Assembly: GCF_004912275.1 (NCBI RefSeq)
Contig: NZ_STGY01000083.1
Coordinates: 186,001 to 250,000, forward strand
Source: Glycomyces buryatensis
GTDB lineage: Bacteria; Actinomycetota; Actinomycetes; Mycobacteriales; Micromonosporaceae
DNA: 64,000 nt
Direction of reading: 5' to 3'
The translations under genes and the position numbers were made by a program. The notes below the pieces were generated by a model. The model ran no database searches and had not been told where the DNA came from. It saw only the letters and a program-made list of their open reading frames with translations. Below are positions 54,053-62,331 of the stretch, piece by piece. Positions within the stretch are counted from its first letter, which is position 1. Each line of letters starts with the position of its first letter.

Positions 54053-55006
54053 CTACCGGTCCCCCATGTCGTCGGCGAAGCGACGCTGCCACGTTTCGAA
54101 CCGCGCATCACCTGTGATCTCGAAGAGCGCAGCCTGTTGCTTCACAGTTCGAGCCGGGCCATAGTCGTCATGGCACGGCGGCGTGAGGTCGTAGCAGTTG
54201 ATCTGCCCGGGCCGCCGGAAGGCCGGGAGATAGGCGAGTACCGACTCGGCACCACGCAGAATCGCGTCCTCGAGCGTCGGGTCGCGGTCATGCCGATCCC
54301 ATAGGTAGTAAAGCCCGGTGACGGCATGGATGTGACCATTGAGGATCATTGACTCGGTTTGCGGGACCTCCTCATACCAACGGAAACCCTCCGGAGTCTC
54401 GCGGGCGAACCACAGGTCCTCGCGTGGGCCCTCGACGCCGTAGGCGGCCGCCAGTTCCCAAGCCGTGTCGAGGTACCGGCTGTCGGGCCAACATTCATGC
54501 AGCATTACCGTGCCTGCGATCACGCTGCCGTTTCCCAGGCCAGAAGTCCATCCGCGAGGGATGGTGACACCCTCGTAGTTGTGTTCGAACTTATAGACCA
54601 CGAATCGTGCGCCGTCGACCACTTTGGTAAATTCGAGCATTCGATCGAACAGTTCCTCAGCGATTCTTTCGGCATTCTCGCTGGGCGGGTTGTCCCGTTG
54701 CCATGCGCACAGTAGTGCGGCGTTGCGGACGTAGTACCACGGCGCGAAAGGTTGCTTATACCCTTCAGGCCAAGGCATCGGCAGCGCTTCGTCGAGCGGA
54801 TCGTCGGTCGGCTGCCAACCCGTTGGTGCTTCGGCCGACGCCAATTGCTCCGGGTCCTCTCCCGGAACAAGCTCGAGTTCGCCGACATCCGCAGGAGCTG
54901 CCGCCCGCAGCGCCTCATCCGCATCAGACGAGCAGCCACCCGAAAATACCAGTAGCGCAACGATTGCAATCGTTGCGGAGACAGATATTCGCAAAGAACT
55001 CTTCAT
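54053..55006 (-). CDS. Lipoprotein with D-glucuronyl C5-epimerase-like domain
   Basis: A 317-aa predicted lipoprotein (signal SVSATIAIVALLVFSGGC with lipobox Cys near residue 25). The C-terminal 200 residues match the D-glucuronyl C5-epimerase C-terminal domain pattern: PRGWTSGLGNGSVIAGTVML and later VPQTESMILNGHIHAVTGLY. In heparan and alginate-type systems such enzymes invert C5 of uronate residues in polymers. Here it would act outside the cell. Residue-level proof is lacking. GC is lower than the neighbours (AT-rich codons), which suggests transfer. It heads a leftward run with the two GT genes. Confidence 0.72.
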   Translation of the reverse strand: MKSSLRISVSATIAIVALLVFSGGCSSDADEALRAAAPADVGELELVPGEDPEQLASAEAPTGWQPTDDPLDEALPMPWPEGYKQPFAPWYYVRNAALLCAWQRDNPPSENAERIAEELFDRMLEFTKVVDGARFVVYKFEHNYEGVTIPRGWTSGLGNGSVIAGTVMLHECWPDSRYLDTAWELAAAYGVEGPREDLWFARETPEGFRWYEEVPQTESMILNGHIHAVTGLYYLWDRHDRDPTLEDAILRGAESVLAYLPAFRRPGQINCYDLTPPCHDDYGPARTVKQQAALFEITGDARFETWQRRFADDMGDR

Positions 55007-55234
55007 GATTGCACCCACTTGACTGTCAGCGGCAAGAAACTGGATGAAGCGATTTCAGTGGCCCATTATAGATAAAACGCATCGCCGTGAGGCTATCGTC
55101 GAGGCCGTGTCTATGAATTCGGTGTCCAGTCGCGGATGATCGCCAGCTGGATCTGGAAGTGCTTGTCGAACGAGCCCATGCCGATTTCGGCGGCCTGGGT
55201 GACCTCCTGGCCCCGTTCCAACGAAAGGCCTCCC

Positions 55235-55591
55235 ATGGCGAAGCGGACCGAAGTGATCCTCATCGACGACATCGACGGCAGCCCCGCCGAAACAACGGTC
55301 AAATTCGGCGTCGACGGACAGCTCTACGAGATCGATTTGTCCGGAGCTAACAACGATGAACTCCGCCGCGGGTTGGCGAAATTCATTCTGAACGGAACAC
55401 GTCTCGGCAAGGTCCAAGCAGCTAAGAACCGCGGCCCCGTTCCCACTGGGATCCGTCAGCCGGCCGGTATCAACCGCGGCAGGAACATCGCAATCCGCAA
55501 CTGGTGCAAGCAGCAAGGCATCGAAGTGAACTCGCTCGGGCGAATCCCGCAGGCAGTCATTGCCAAGTTCGACGCTGCCCACGCGGCCTGA
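55235..55591 (+). CDS. lsr2: Lsr2-type nucleoid-associated xenogeneic silencer
   Basis: A 118-aa Lsr2. The N-terminal dimerisation domain starts AKRTEVILIDDIDGSPAET and continues FGVDGQLYEIDLS; the C-terminal DNA-binding domain has the RGR minor-groove hook in AGINRGRNIAIRNW followed by LGRIPQAVIAKFDAA. Lsr2 binds AT-rich DNA and silences acquired genes, as H-NS does. GAAAGG precedes the ATG. It lies inside the polysaccharide island, so it is probably an additional copy to the housekeeping one. Confidence 0.92.
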   Translation: MAKRTEVILIDDIDGSPAETTVKFGVDGQLYEIDLSGANNDELRRGLAKFILNGTRLGKVQAAKNRGPVPTGIRQPAGINRGRNIAIRNWCKQQGIEVNSLGRIPQAVIAKFDAAHAA

Positions 55592-55696
55592 GTATTAAGA
55601 GCATGTCCTGACTGGCGCCGCACAGTTCGGAAGGACGTGTGGCTCCAGCATGGGCCGTGTAGGTTCGGTGCACTGCGCGAGAGGCGGTGATGGGGC

Positions 55697-56230
55697 ATGG
55701 GTCCGGCCGACGAGTCCGTCTCCCTCGGAGTGGGACACCAGACCGGCAGTTCTCGGGTGATGAGGGGCCAATACGAAGCACTGAGAGCCACGTACGAGAC
55801 GACCCCAGTCCAGGTCCCGCGTCCCCCGCGCGACAGCAGCCTGGTCGAAGTTCGCTGCGACCATTGCGATGCCGTGCTGTCGGTGCTCGTCCTCAGCGTT
55901 CGCCGCACGATTCTGAAGCGGTGGCTCTGGGCGACGATGATGGCTCTCGGCCTGCTGCTCATTGCCTGGCTCCTCTACGAAGGGTTCTCGAACCACTTCG
56001 ATGGGGACCGTCGCTTGGTCGTCGGCTCCCTGGTCGCCCTCCTGGCCGGGTGCACGGCCACCGGCACCGGTCTCGGCCTACTGGTGATGGAGCACGGACT
56101 CCGACTCGAGGCCTGCTCGTCGCATGATGCTCCGCATGCACTGCTCAGCCGTCACGGTGGCGAGCTCGGCACTGTCACGCGCAGCGGCGAGGTGCGCGGG
56201 GTCATGGGCCTGCGTCGCGGTCGCCGCTGA
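55697..56230 (+). CDS. Hypothetical two-helix membrane protein with CxxC
   Basis: A 177-aa protein I do not recognise. A polar N-terminus with a possible metal-binding CDHC is followed by two predicted membrane helices (residues about 75-95 and 107-130) and a polar C-terminus. It starts 105 bp after lsr2 in the same direction. No signal peptide. The start codon is uncertain; a Met at residue 22 is an alternative. Confidence 0.5.
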   Translation: MGPADESVSLGVGHQTGSSRVMRGQYEALRATYETTPVQVPRPPRDSSLVEVRCDHCDAVLSVLVLSVRRTILKRWLWATMMALGLLLIAWLLYEGFSNHFDGDRRLVVGSLVALLAGCTATGTGLGLLVMEHGLRLEACSSHDAPHALLSRHGGELGTVTRSGEVRGVMGLRRGRR

Positions 56231-56255
56231 AGCCGAACGGTCCAAAGTCGGCAAC

Positions 56256-56414
56256 TCACTGCCGGTCGTAGTCGTCGACCTGGACTCCAGCGATCTTCTG
56301 GGCTTCCTGGACGGCTTTCACCCATGCCCGTTCAGGGTCGCTCATGCTGCGCATGACCGGCCGCAGGCCCGTGTTGATGACGCGAAGTCGAGTGGTGGTC
56401 CGGGATCCGCTCAT
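56256..56414 (-). CDS. Small hypothetical protein (52 aa)
   Basis: A 52-aa soluble peptide starting MSGSRTTTRLRVINTGLRP and containing DPERAWVKAVQEAQKIAG, an amphipathic helix. GGAGG sits 8 bp before the ATG, which is the best evidence that it is translated. It converges with the membrane protein gene. No family recognised. Confidence 0.5.
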   Translation of the reverse strand: MSGSRTTTRLRVINTGLRPVMRSMSDPERAWVKAVQEAQKIAGVQVDDYDRQ

Positions 56415-56629
56415 GGCTTCGTCCTCCAGGGGGTGCGGTGAGGCCGCCATCCGATCCCGCGTACGGCGGCCCCGGGGGGTCAAGTCTGGGAGGCGACAGT
56501 TTGCCTGCCCGGGTATCCGCCATGGTTTCATGTTTTCAACGAATTCATACGGGCCAGTTTCGCTGACCTCGAATCCGGTGAACCGGACTCCGTTGCGGTC
56601 GCTGTGGCCACGGCGCGGCCCTGAAGGTG

Positions 56630-56863
56630 TGATGGCCCCACTCAGTTCGGATCAGGCCCAGGGCGATGGTGCTCACTGGACACGATCCGTCCATCACGGC
56701 AAGGTCCTTCTGCGCCACTCCGTGGCTGTACGCCATCACAATCGAAACGCCGCTCCCATGAAGGGCCCGAATCCGAGATCCGTGGCTCGACAGGCTCTGC
56801 GAGGCGATCCAATGCGTTGTCTATCTGGGGATTTAGGTTCGCATAAGAACGCAGTACCTCCAC
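56630..56863 (-). pseudogene. Decayed copy of the small HTH gene
   Basis: The first 40 codons (MEVLRSYANLNPQIDNALDR, then SDSGPSWERRFDCD) match the gene at 45187-45525. About 30 codons are then missing, and the frame resumes differently as MAYSHGVAQKDLAV (compare MAYNHGVPQKTLAV in the intact gene) before losing similarity. It lies at the 3' end of the sugar transferase gene. Confidence 0.7.
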
Positions 56864-56878
56864 CTTGCCGGGAATGGC

Positions 56879-57634
56879 TCATTGAAGGTTCGTGGGTTCG
56901 AGTCTCGCACGGTCGGCCTGTCGCGGTCGATGCTCGTGAAGTGCGTCCCCGCGCCTCATGCGAGCACTGGCCTTCGCGTGTCTCGGGTGTCCGTTCAGTC
57001 CGTCCCCACTCACCACCACCCAGCACGACCGCAGCAGAATGAGCAGGTCCAGCCGCAGGCTCTGCGTCACCGAATACATGAGATCGTGATCAGTACGCCT
57101 GTCCCAGTCGAGACTGTTCCGACCTACCGTCTGCGCCCATCCCGTCAATCCCGGTAGCACGGCGAGCCTCCCCAACTCACGGGAACCATAGCCCTGGGCC
57201 CGTTCGGGCAGATGCGGACGCGGACCGACCAGGCTCATCTCTCCCCTGGCGACGTTGATCAGCTGCGGCAGCTCGTCAACCGAGAGCCGTCGCAGAATCC
57301 TGCCCACCCTGGTGATCCACGCGGCGTCGGGGACCTCCGACTCCGGTGCCGCGCAGGTGCTCATGGTCCGGAGCTTCAGCATCCTGAACGGTCGGCCCCG
57401 CAGGCCGATGCGAACCTGACGGAAGAAGACGGGCCGCCCGTCCTCGCAGAGGATCGCCACTCCGGCGACGGCGACCACAACGAGAGCCGGTATCGCGATG
57501 AGGCACAGCACCGTCCAGTCCAACAAGCGTTTGCCCCTATAGGAGTGGGGAGCGAGTGGGACGAGCGTTCGAGAATCGACGGCTGCCGGTCGACGCCTTG
57601 CCGCCCGCTTCCCTAGACGTTTTGACGCGCACAT
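56879..57634 (-). CDS. Initiating sugar transferase (WcaJ/PglC-type phosphoglycosyl transferase)
   Basis: A 251-aa bacterial sugar transferase that moves a sugar-1-phosphate from UDP-sugar onto undecaprenyl phosphate, the first step of repeat-unit assembly. Motifs are KRLLDWTVLCLIAIPALVVV (reentrant helix), PVFFRQVRIGLRGRPF, then KLRTM, and DELPQLINVARGEMSLVGPRP, followed by LPGLTGWAQ. GGAGGAATT precedes the ATG at 57634. The last 40 residues lie beyond the usual family end and may come from read-through into rearranged DNA. Confidence 0.9.
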   Translation of the reverse strand: MCASKRLGKRAARRRPAAVDSRTLVPLAPHSYRGKRLLDWTVLCLIAIPALVVVAVAGVAILCEDGRPVFFRQVRIGLRGRPFRMLKLRTMSTCAAPESEVPDAAWITRVGRILRRLSVDELPQLINVARGEMSLVGPRPHLPERAQGYGSRELGRLAVLPGLTGWAQTVGRNSLDWDRRTDHDLMYSVTQSLRLDLLILLRSCWVVVSGDGLNGHPRHAKASARMRRGDALHEHRPRQADRARLEPTNLQ

Positions 57635-57756
57635 TGAACAAATTCCTCCAAAGTCGAGTGTTCTGCCTACTAGCGACACTGCTCAACTTATAGTCCCTTC
57701 TACGCAAAAGGGTCTGAATACTTCGGTTGGTGGGCGACGGAAAGGGCACAGCGGTC
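57635..57756. promoter_or_regulatory. Divergent promoter region of the capsule genes
   Basis: A 122-bp gap between the leftward sugar transferase and the rightward cap operon. AT-rich tracts (TTATAGTCCC at about 57690 and CTGAATACTT at about 57713) are candidate -10 elements in either direction. No clear operator repeat. Confidence 0.4.
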
Positions 57757-59040
57757 GTGTCGGATGGAACGAGAACTGCTTTCGGAAATCCTGAACGTGA
57801 AGGGATGCGGCTGGGTGTCATCAGCCCCTGTTACGACCCCGAGACCGGTTCGGCGGCAGTCGCCGGAGGGATCTGCCGTTCCCTCGCAAAGCTCGGCCAC
57901 GACGTGCATGTGCTCACCGGTTTCCCCAACTACCCGACCGGCGCGATCTATCCCGGCTACCAGATGAAGCGCTACCTCTACGAGCACCGGGCCGGCGTGC
58001 ACGTCCACCGGGTCCCCCTGCTGCCGAGCCACGACCGCTCGGCTCTCAGACGGGCACTCACCTACCTGTCCTTCGCGGCTTCGGCGTCCGCGAAGTGGAA
58101 CGTCCTGCGCTCGATGGACGCCTGGCTGGTGATCTCCTCGCAAGCCACGGTGGCCTTCCCGGCCATCCTTGCGCGGCGGCTCTTCGGCCGCCCTTACGTG
58201 CTCTACATACAGGACCTGTGGCCCGATACCGTCCTCGCAAGCGGGTTCATCCGCCAGGGCCGACTGCTCGACCTGACGGCGCGCGCCATCAGCGGGTTCT
58301 GCGAGGCCTCCTATCAACGGGCCTCGGCCGTCGCCGTGACCGCTCCGGGGATGGCCGCCGTCCTGCGCCAGCGGAGCGTCCCCCCGGAGAAGATCACGGT
58401 GGTGCCCAACTGGGTCGACGAGGGGATCTTCCGTCCCGTTCCCCGCGATGAGCGACTGGCAGCCGAAACCGGCCTCGACGGGTTCGTCGTCATGTACGCC
58501 GGCAGCCTCGGAGATGTTCAGGGTCTCGAGACCGCCATCAAGGCACTGAAGTTCCTTCCCGATCTGCCCGACCTCCGCTTGGCGTTCGTCGGCAGCGGTG
58601 TCGCAGAGGCGAGGCTGCGCGCGCTGGCAGAAGGGGACGAGCGGGTGCGCTTCCTCGGTTCCCACCCCGTCGAGCGCACGGTGCAGCTCATGGCGCTCAG
58701 CGACGTCCAGCTGGTCAGCCTGCAGGACCGACCGCCGTTTCACCACATCCTGCCCAGCAAGCTTCAGGCCGCGATGGCCTGCGGAAAACCGATCATCGCC
58801 TCCGCCCCCGGCGATGCCGCGCGCGCCGTCCTCGAGTCGCGCGCCGGTCTCGTGGCGCCTCCTGGCGACCCCGCTGAACTTTCATCGGCCATGCGACTGC
58901 TGCACGGCTTCAATCCCCTGATCCGCGAGGCGATGGGGCACTTCGGAAGGGAGTACTACATGGACGAGATGTCGGCTCAAGTGGGCGGCTCGAGGCTGTC
59001 GGACCTCGTGACCTATGCGCTCGGAGGGAACCGGGGATGA
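57757..59040 (+). CDS. WbuB-like family 4 glycosyltransferase
   Basis: A GT4 of about 427 aa. N-domain: MRLGVISPCYDPETGSAA, then VHVLTGFPNYPTGAIYPGY; C-domain: VMYAGSLGDVQGLETAIKAL and the donor site LPSKLQAAMACGKPIIAS. The N-terminal pattern and HILPSK are typical of WbuB/WbjE-type L-FucNAc transferases. It overlaps capE by 4 bp, which fits L-FucNAc as donor. The GTG at 57757 has GGAAAGGG 10 bp upstream; ATG at 57805 is an alternative. Confidence 0.85.
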   Translation: MSDGTRTAFGNPEREGMRLGVISPCYDPETGSAAVAGGICRSLAKLGHDVHVLTGFPNYPTGAIYPGYQMKRYLYEHRAGVHVHRVPLLPSHDRSALRRALTYLSFAASASAKWNVLRSMDAWLVISSQATVAFPAILARRLFGRPYVLYIQDLWPDTVLASGFIRQGRLLDLTARAISGFCEASYQRASAVAVTAPGMAAVLRQRSVPPEKITVVPNWVDEGIFRPVPRDERLAAETGLDGFVVMYAGSLGDVQGLETAIKALKFLPDLPDLRLAFVGSGVAEARLRALAEGDERVRFLGSHPVERTVQLMALSDVQLVSLQDRPPFHHILPSKLQAAMACGKPIIASAPGDAARAVLESRAGLVAPPGDPAELSSAMRLLHGFNPLIREAMGHFGREYYMDEMSAQVGGSRLSDLVTYALGGNRG

Positions 59041-60080
59041 AGGAGGATCTGGCTGGCAAGACGGTGCTCATCACCGGCGGCACAGGAACGTTCGGCAAGA
59101 CGATGGTCGCTCGGCTGCTCGCCTCCGACTGCGCCGAGATAAGGGTGCTGAGCCGCGACGAGGCCAAGCAGGACGACATGCGGCTGCGGCTCCGCGACGA
59201 ACGGCTGCGCTTCTACATCAGCGACGTCCGCGACCACGACGGTGTCCTGCGTGCCTGCACGGGCGCGGACCACGTCTTCCATGCCGCGGCGTTGAAGCAG
59301 GTGCCCTCCGGCGAATTCTTTCCGCTCGAGGCGGTGCGCACCAACGTCATGGGCAGCGCGAACGTCATCGACGCCGCACGGGCCGCGAACGTGCGCAGCG
59401 TGGTCTGCCTCAGCACCGACAAGGCCGTGTACCCGATCAACGCGATGGGCATGTCGAAGGCGCTCATGGAAAAGGTCGCCCAGGCCTACGCCCGCATGGT
59501 GTGCACTGGTGACACGGTCGTCTCGCTGGTGCGTTACGGCAACGTGCTGTGCTCACGCGGCTCGGTGGTACCGGCGTTCGTGCGGCTCATCAAGCAAGGG
59601 TCGCCGCTGACCATCACCAACCCGAACATGACGCGCTTCCTCATGTCGATCAATGATGCGATCCGACTGGTGGAACACGCATTCAACGCCTCACGACCCG
59701 GCGATCTCTACGTGCACAAGGCCCCGGCGAGCACCGTCGAGGACATCGCGCGGGCGGTGGCGCGCATCTTCGATGTCGAGCTCAAAGCCGACATCATCGG
59801 CACCCGCCACGGCGAGAAGCTGTTCGAGACGCTGGTGGGCGACGAGGAGTCCGCGCGGGCGGAGGACCAAGGCGAGTTCTTCCGAATTCCACTCGACCAG
59901 CGGGGTTTGAACTACTTGCCGACCGGCGGCAGCGGCCGTGGAGCTCCGGAAGCAACTGCCGTGGGCTACACCTCCCACAATGCCAGGAGACTCGACGAGG
60001 ACGCCGTCGTCAAGCTCCTGCTGCAGACCCCGGAGTTCCGGTCCGAGATGCCGACCCAGCGCGTCCCGGAGACGGTATGA
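59037..60080 (+). CDS. capE: UDP-GlcNAc 4,6-dehydratase/5-epimerase (CapE/FnlA type)
   Basis: A 347-aa short-chain dehydrogenase fold enzyme. NAD is bound by ITGGTGTFGKT; the active site has MGMSK in place of the usual Y-x-x-x-K, the hallmark of CapE/FnlA enzymes, in STDKAVYPINAMGMSKALME. It begins UDP-L-FucNAc synthesis from UDP-GlcNAc. The C-terminal tail has GRGAPEATAVGYTSHNARRL typical of CapE. Overlaps the GT and capF genes by 4 bp each. Confidence 0.93.
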   Translation: MKEDLAGKTVLITGGTGTFGKTMVARLLASDCAEIRVLSRDEAKQDDMRLRLRDERLRFYISDVRDHDGVLRACTGADHVFHAAALKQVPSGEFFPLEAVRTNVMGSANVIDAARAANVRSVVCLSTDKAVYPINAMGMSKALMEKVAQAYARMVCTGDTVVSLVRYGNVLCSRGSVVPAFVRLIKQGSPLTITNPNMTRFLMSINDAIRLVEHAFNASRPGDLYVHKAPASTVEDIARAVARIFDVELKADIIGTRHGEKLFETLVGDEESARAEDQGEFFRIPLDQRGLNYLPTGGSGRGAPEATAVGYTSHNARRLDEDAVVKLLLQTPEFRSEMPTQRVPETV

Positions 60081-61192
60081 GGATCGCCGTCACCGGACCC
60101 GAGGGATTCCTCGGCTGGCATCTGCGCTGCCTGGCATTCAGCCGCGGCATCGCATGCGTCCCCATCGCCAGGTCGCTGCTCGGCGACCCGGAGCGGCTCG
60201 ACGCCGCACTCGACGGCGTCGACGCCGTCATTCACTGCGCAGGCGTCAATCGCGGCACCGATGCGGAGGTCACCGACGGCAATGCCGAGGCGGCCGGCCG
60301 CCTCGCCGAAGCCGTGCGGCGCCTCGATCGTCCGGTGCGGGTGGTCTACGCCGATTCGGTCCGCCGCAGTGACGACACCGCTTACGGGCGGGCCAAGCGC
60401 CGTGCCGCGGCGACGCTCGCCGGGACCGGTGACACCGCAGCGGCGTTCTCGGACGTCGTCCTGCCCAATCTGTACGGCGAGCACGGGCGGCCGCACTACA
60501 ACTCGTTCGTTGCGACCTTCTGCCACGAGTTCGCCCAGGGACGGCGTCCGACGGTCGTCCAAGACGGCGAAGTCGCGCTGCTGCACGCCCAGGAGGCGGC
60601 TGCAGTGCTGCTCGAGGAGGCGGGCGCGTCGGGGCGCCGGTTCGTCGAGCCGAAAGGCGAGCCGCGATCGGTGACCGAGACGGCGGCACTGTTGGAGGAG
60701 TTCGAAGTCGAATACCGGGACGGCAATCTGCCGGAGCTCACCGGCCGGTGGCGGACCACGCTGTTCAACACCTACCGTTCGCACCTGTTCCCCGCCCGCT
60801 ATCCGGTACCGCTCACGCAGCACGTCGACGGCCGCGGCGCGCTCGTGGAATGCGTCAGAGTCTCCGCTGCCGGGGGCCAGGCGTTCGTCTCCTCGACCGT
60901 CCCCGGGGCGGCGCGAGGCGAACACGTGCACTTGCGAAAGTTCGAGCGCTTCGTGATCGTGTCGGGGAAAGCCGAGATCGCCGTGCGCCGGCTCTTCTCC
61001 GACCGCATCGTGCGGTTCCAGGTCGACGGCGCCGATCCCGTGGCCGTGGACATGCCGACGATGTGGGCGCACCGGCTGACGGCGTTCGGGGACCAACCGG
61101 CCCTGGGGTTCTTCTGGAGCAACGAGCGGTACACACCGTACGACGCCGACACCTTCGCCTGCCCGGTCGACGACCCGAGCGAGGCGACATGA
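60077..61192 (+). CDS. capF: CapF-type bifunctional reductase/3-epimerase
   Basis: A 371-aa two-domain enzyme. N-terminal SDR: VTGPEGFLGWHL (NADPH loop) and AYGRAKRRAA (Y-x-x-x-K). C-terminal cupin (from residue about 255): GEHVHLRKFERFVIVSG with zinc-binding His residues and PTMWAHRLTAFGD. CapF does 3-epimerisation in the cupin and 4-reduction in the SDR domain, the second step to UDP-L-FucNAc. Overlaps both neighbours as ATGA. Confidence 0.93.
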   Translation: MRIAVTGPEGFLGWHLRCLAFSRGIACVPIARSLLGDPERLDAALDGVDAVIHCAGVNRGTDAEVTDGNAEAAGRLAEAVRRLDRPVRVVYADSVRRSDDTAYGRAKRRAAATLAGTGDTAAAFSDVVLPNLYGEHGRPHYNSFVATFCHEFAQGRRPTVVQDGEVALLHAQEAAAVLLEEAGASGRRFVEPKGEPRSVTETAALLEEFEVEYRDGNLPELTGRWRTTLFNTYRSHLFPARYPVPLTQHVDGRGALVECVRVSAAGGQAFVSSTVPGAARGEHVHLRKFERFVIVSGKAEIAVRRLFSDRIVRFQVDGADPVAVDMPTMWAHRLTAFGDQPALGFFWSNERYTPYDADTFACPVDDPSEAT

Positions 61193-62331
61193 CCAAAGTG
61201 CTCACCTTCGCCGGGACGCGGCCCGAGCTCATCCGCCTGTCGCGGGTGATCGACCGTCTCGCGGCCACGCTCGACCACAAACTGGTCCACACCGGCCAGA
61301 ACTGGGACCCGCTGCTGCGCGACGTCTTCTTCGCGGAACTAGGGCTGCCCGAGCCGGACCACCAGTTCGCCGTGGACCCGTCCACGCTCGGGCGCGCCCT
61401 CGCCGACATCCTCGTGAACGCCGAGCAGGCCATCGCCGCCGAGCGGCCCGACGCGGTCCTCGTGCTCGGCGACACCAACAGCTGCATCGCGGCGCTCATG
61501 GCCCGCAGGATGCGGATCCCGGTCTACCACATGGAGGCCGGTAACCGGTGCTTCGACCTGAACGTGCCTGAAGAGACCAACCGGAGCCTCATCGACCATG
61601 TCGCCGACTTCAACCTGGTCTACACCGAACACGCGCGACGGAACCTGCTCGCCGAGGGGATCCATCCGCAGCGGATCCTCCTGACCGGTTCCCCGATGCG
61701 CGAGGTCCTGGACCACCATCGCGCCTCGATCGCGGCCTCGGACGTGCTGCGCCGGCTCGGCGTCCGCAGCGGCGAGTACTTCGTGGCCAGCGCCCACCGG
61801 GAGGAGAATGTCGACGATCCCGGCCGGTTGCTGAGCCTCATCGCCTGCCTTCGCTCGGTGCACGTCAAGTGGGACCTGCCCGTACTGGTGTCGACCCATC
61901 CTCGGACCCGCAAACGGATCCAAGACCTGGTCGCCGACGCCGAACTCGACGGCGTGACGTTCTGCGAGCCGTTCGGCTTCTTCGACTACATACGGCTGCA
62001 ACAGGAGGCGCGCTGCGCGCTCTCGGACAGCGGCACCGTCAGCGAGGAGTCGGCGATCCTGGGCTTTCCGGCGGTGACGCTCCGAGACTCAATCGAGCGG
62101 CCCGAATCGCTCGACGCCGGGTCGATCGTCGCCACCGGGCTCGATCCGGCCGGGGTGGTCGAAGCGGTCGCGACCGTGGTCGCGCAGCACTCCCGGGAAC
62201 CGGTCGGCTGCGCCGCGGAGTACGAGATCGACGACACCTCCAGGCGCGTCGTCAACTTCATCCTGTCGACGGTTCGCAGGCACCACGAATGGGCCGGGAT
62301 CCGCACACGAACAGAGAGGACGGTGCATTGA
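61189..62331 (+). CDS. capG: CapG/FnlC-type UDP-HexNAc 2-epimerase
   Basis: A 380-aa non-hydrolysing 2-epimerase. Family blocks are LTFAGTRPELIRLSRVI, then VLGDTNSCIAALMARR, YHMEAGNRCFDLNVPEETNR, SAHREENVDDPGR and ALSDSGTVSEESAILG. FnlC/CapG members have exactly this GNRCFDLNVPEE form. It completes UDP-L-FucNAc by 2-epimerisation. Coupled to capF (ATGA) and to the following GT (ATTGA). Confidence 0.93.
   Translation: MTKVLTFAGTRPELIRLSRVIDRLAATLDHKLVHTGQNWDPLLRDVFFAELGLPEPDHQFAVDPSTLGRALADILVNAEQAIAAERPDAVLVLGDTNSCIAALMARRMRIPVYHMEAGNRCFDLNVPEETNRSLIDHVADFNLVYTEHARRNLLAEGIHPQRILLTGSPMREVLDHHRASIAASDVLRRLGVRSGEYFVASAHREENVDDPGRLLSLIACLRSVHVKWDLPVLVSTHPRTRKRIQDLVADAELDGVTFCEPFGFFDYIRLQQEARCALSDSGTVSEESAILGFPAVTLRDSIERPESLDAGSIVATGLDPAGVVEAVATVVAQHSREPVGCAAEYEIDDTSRRVVNFILSTVRRHHEWAGIRTRTERTVH

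Noticed and set aside
60748-61188. N-terminal extension of CapG into capF
   Set aside because: The upstream part is the out-of-frame reading of capF; CapG begins at the ATGA overlap with the family-typical KVLTFAGTRPE.
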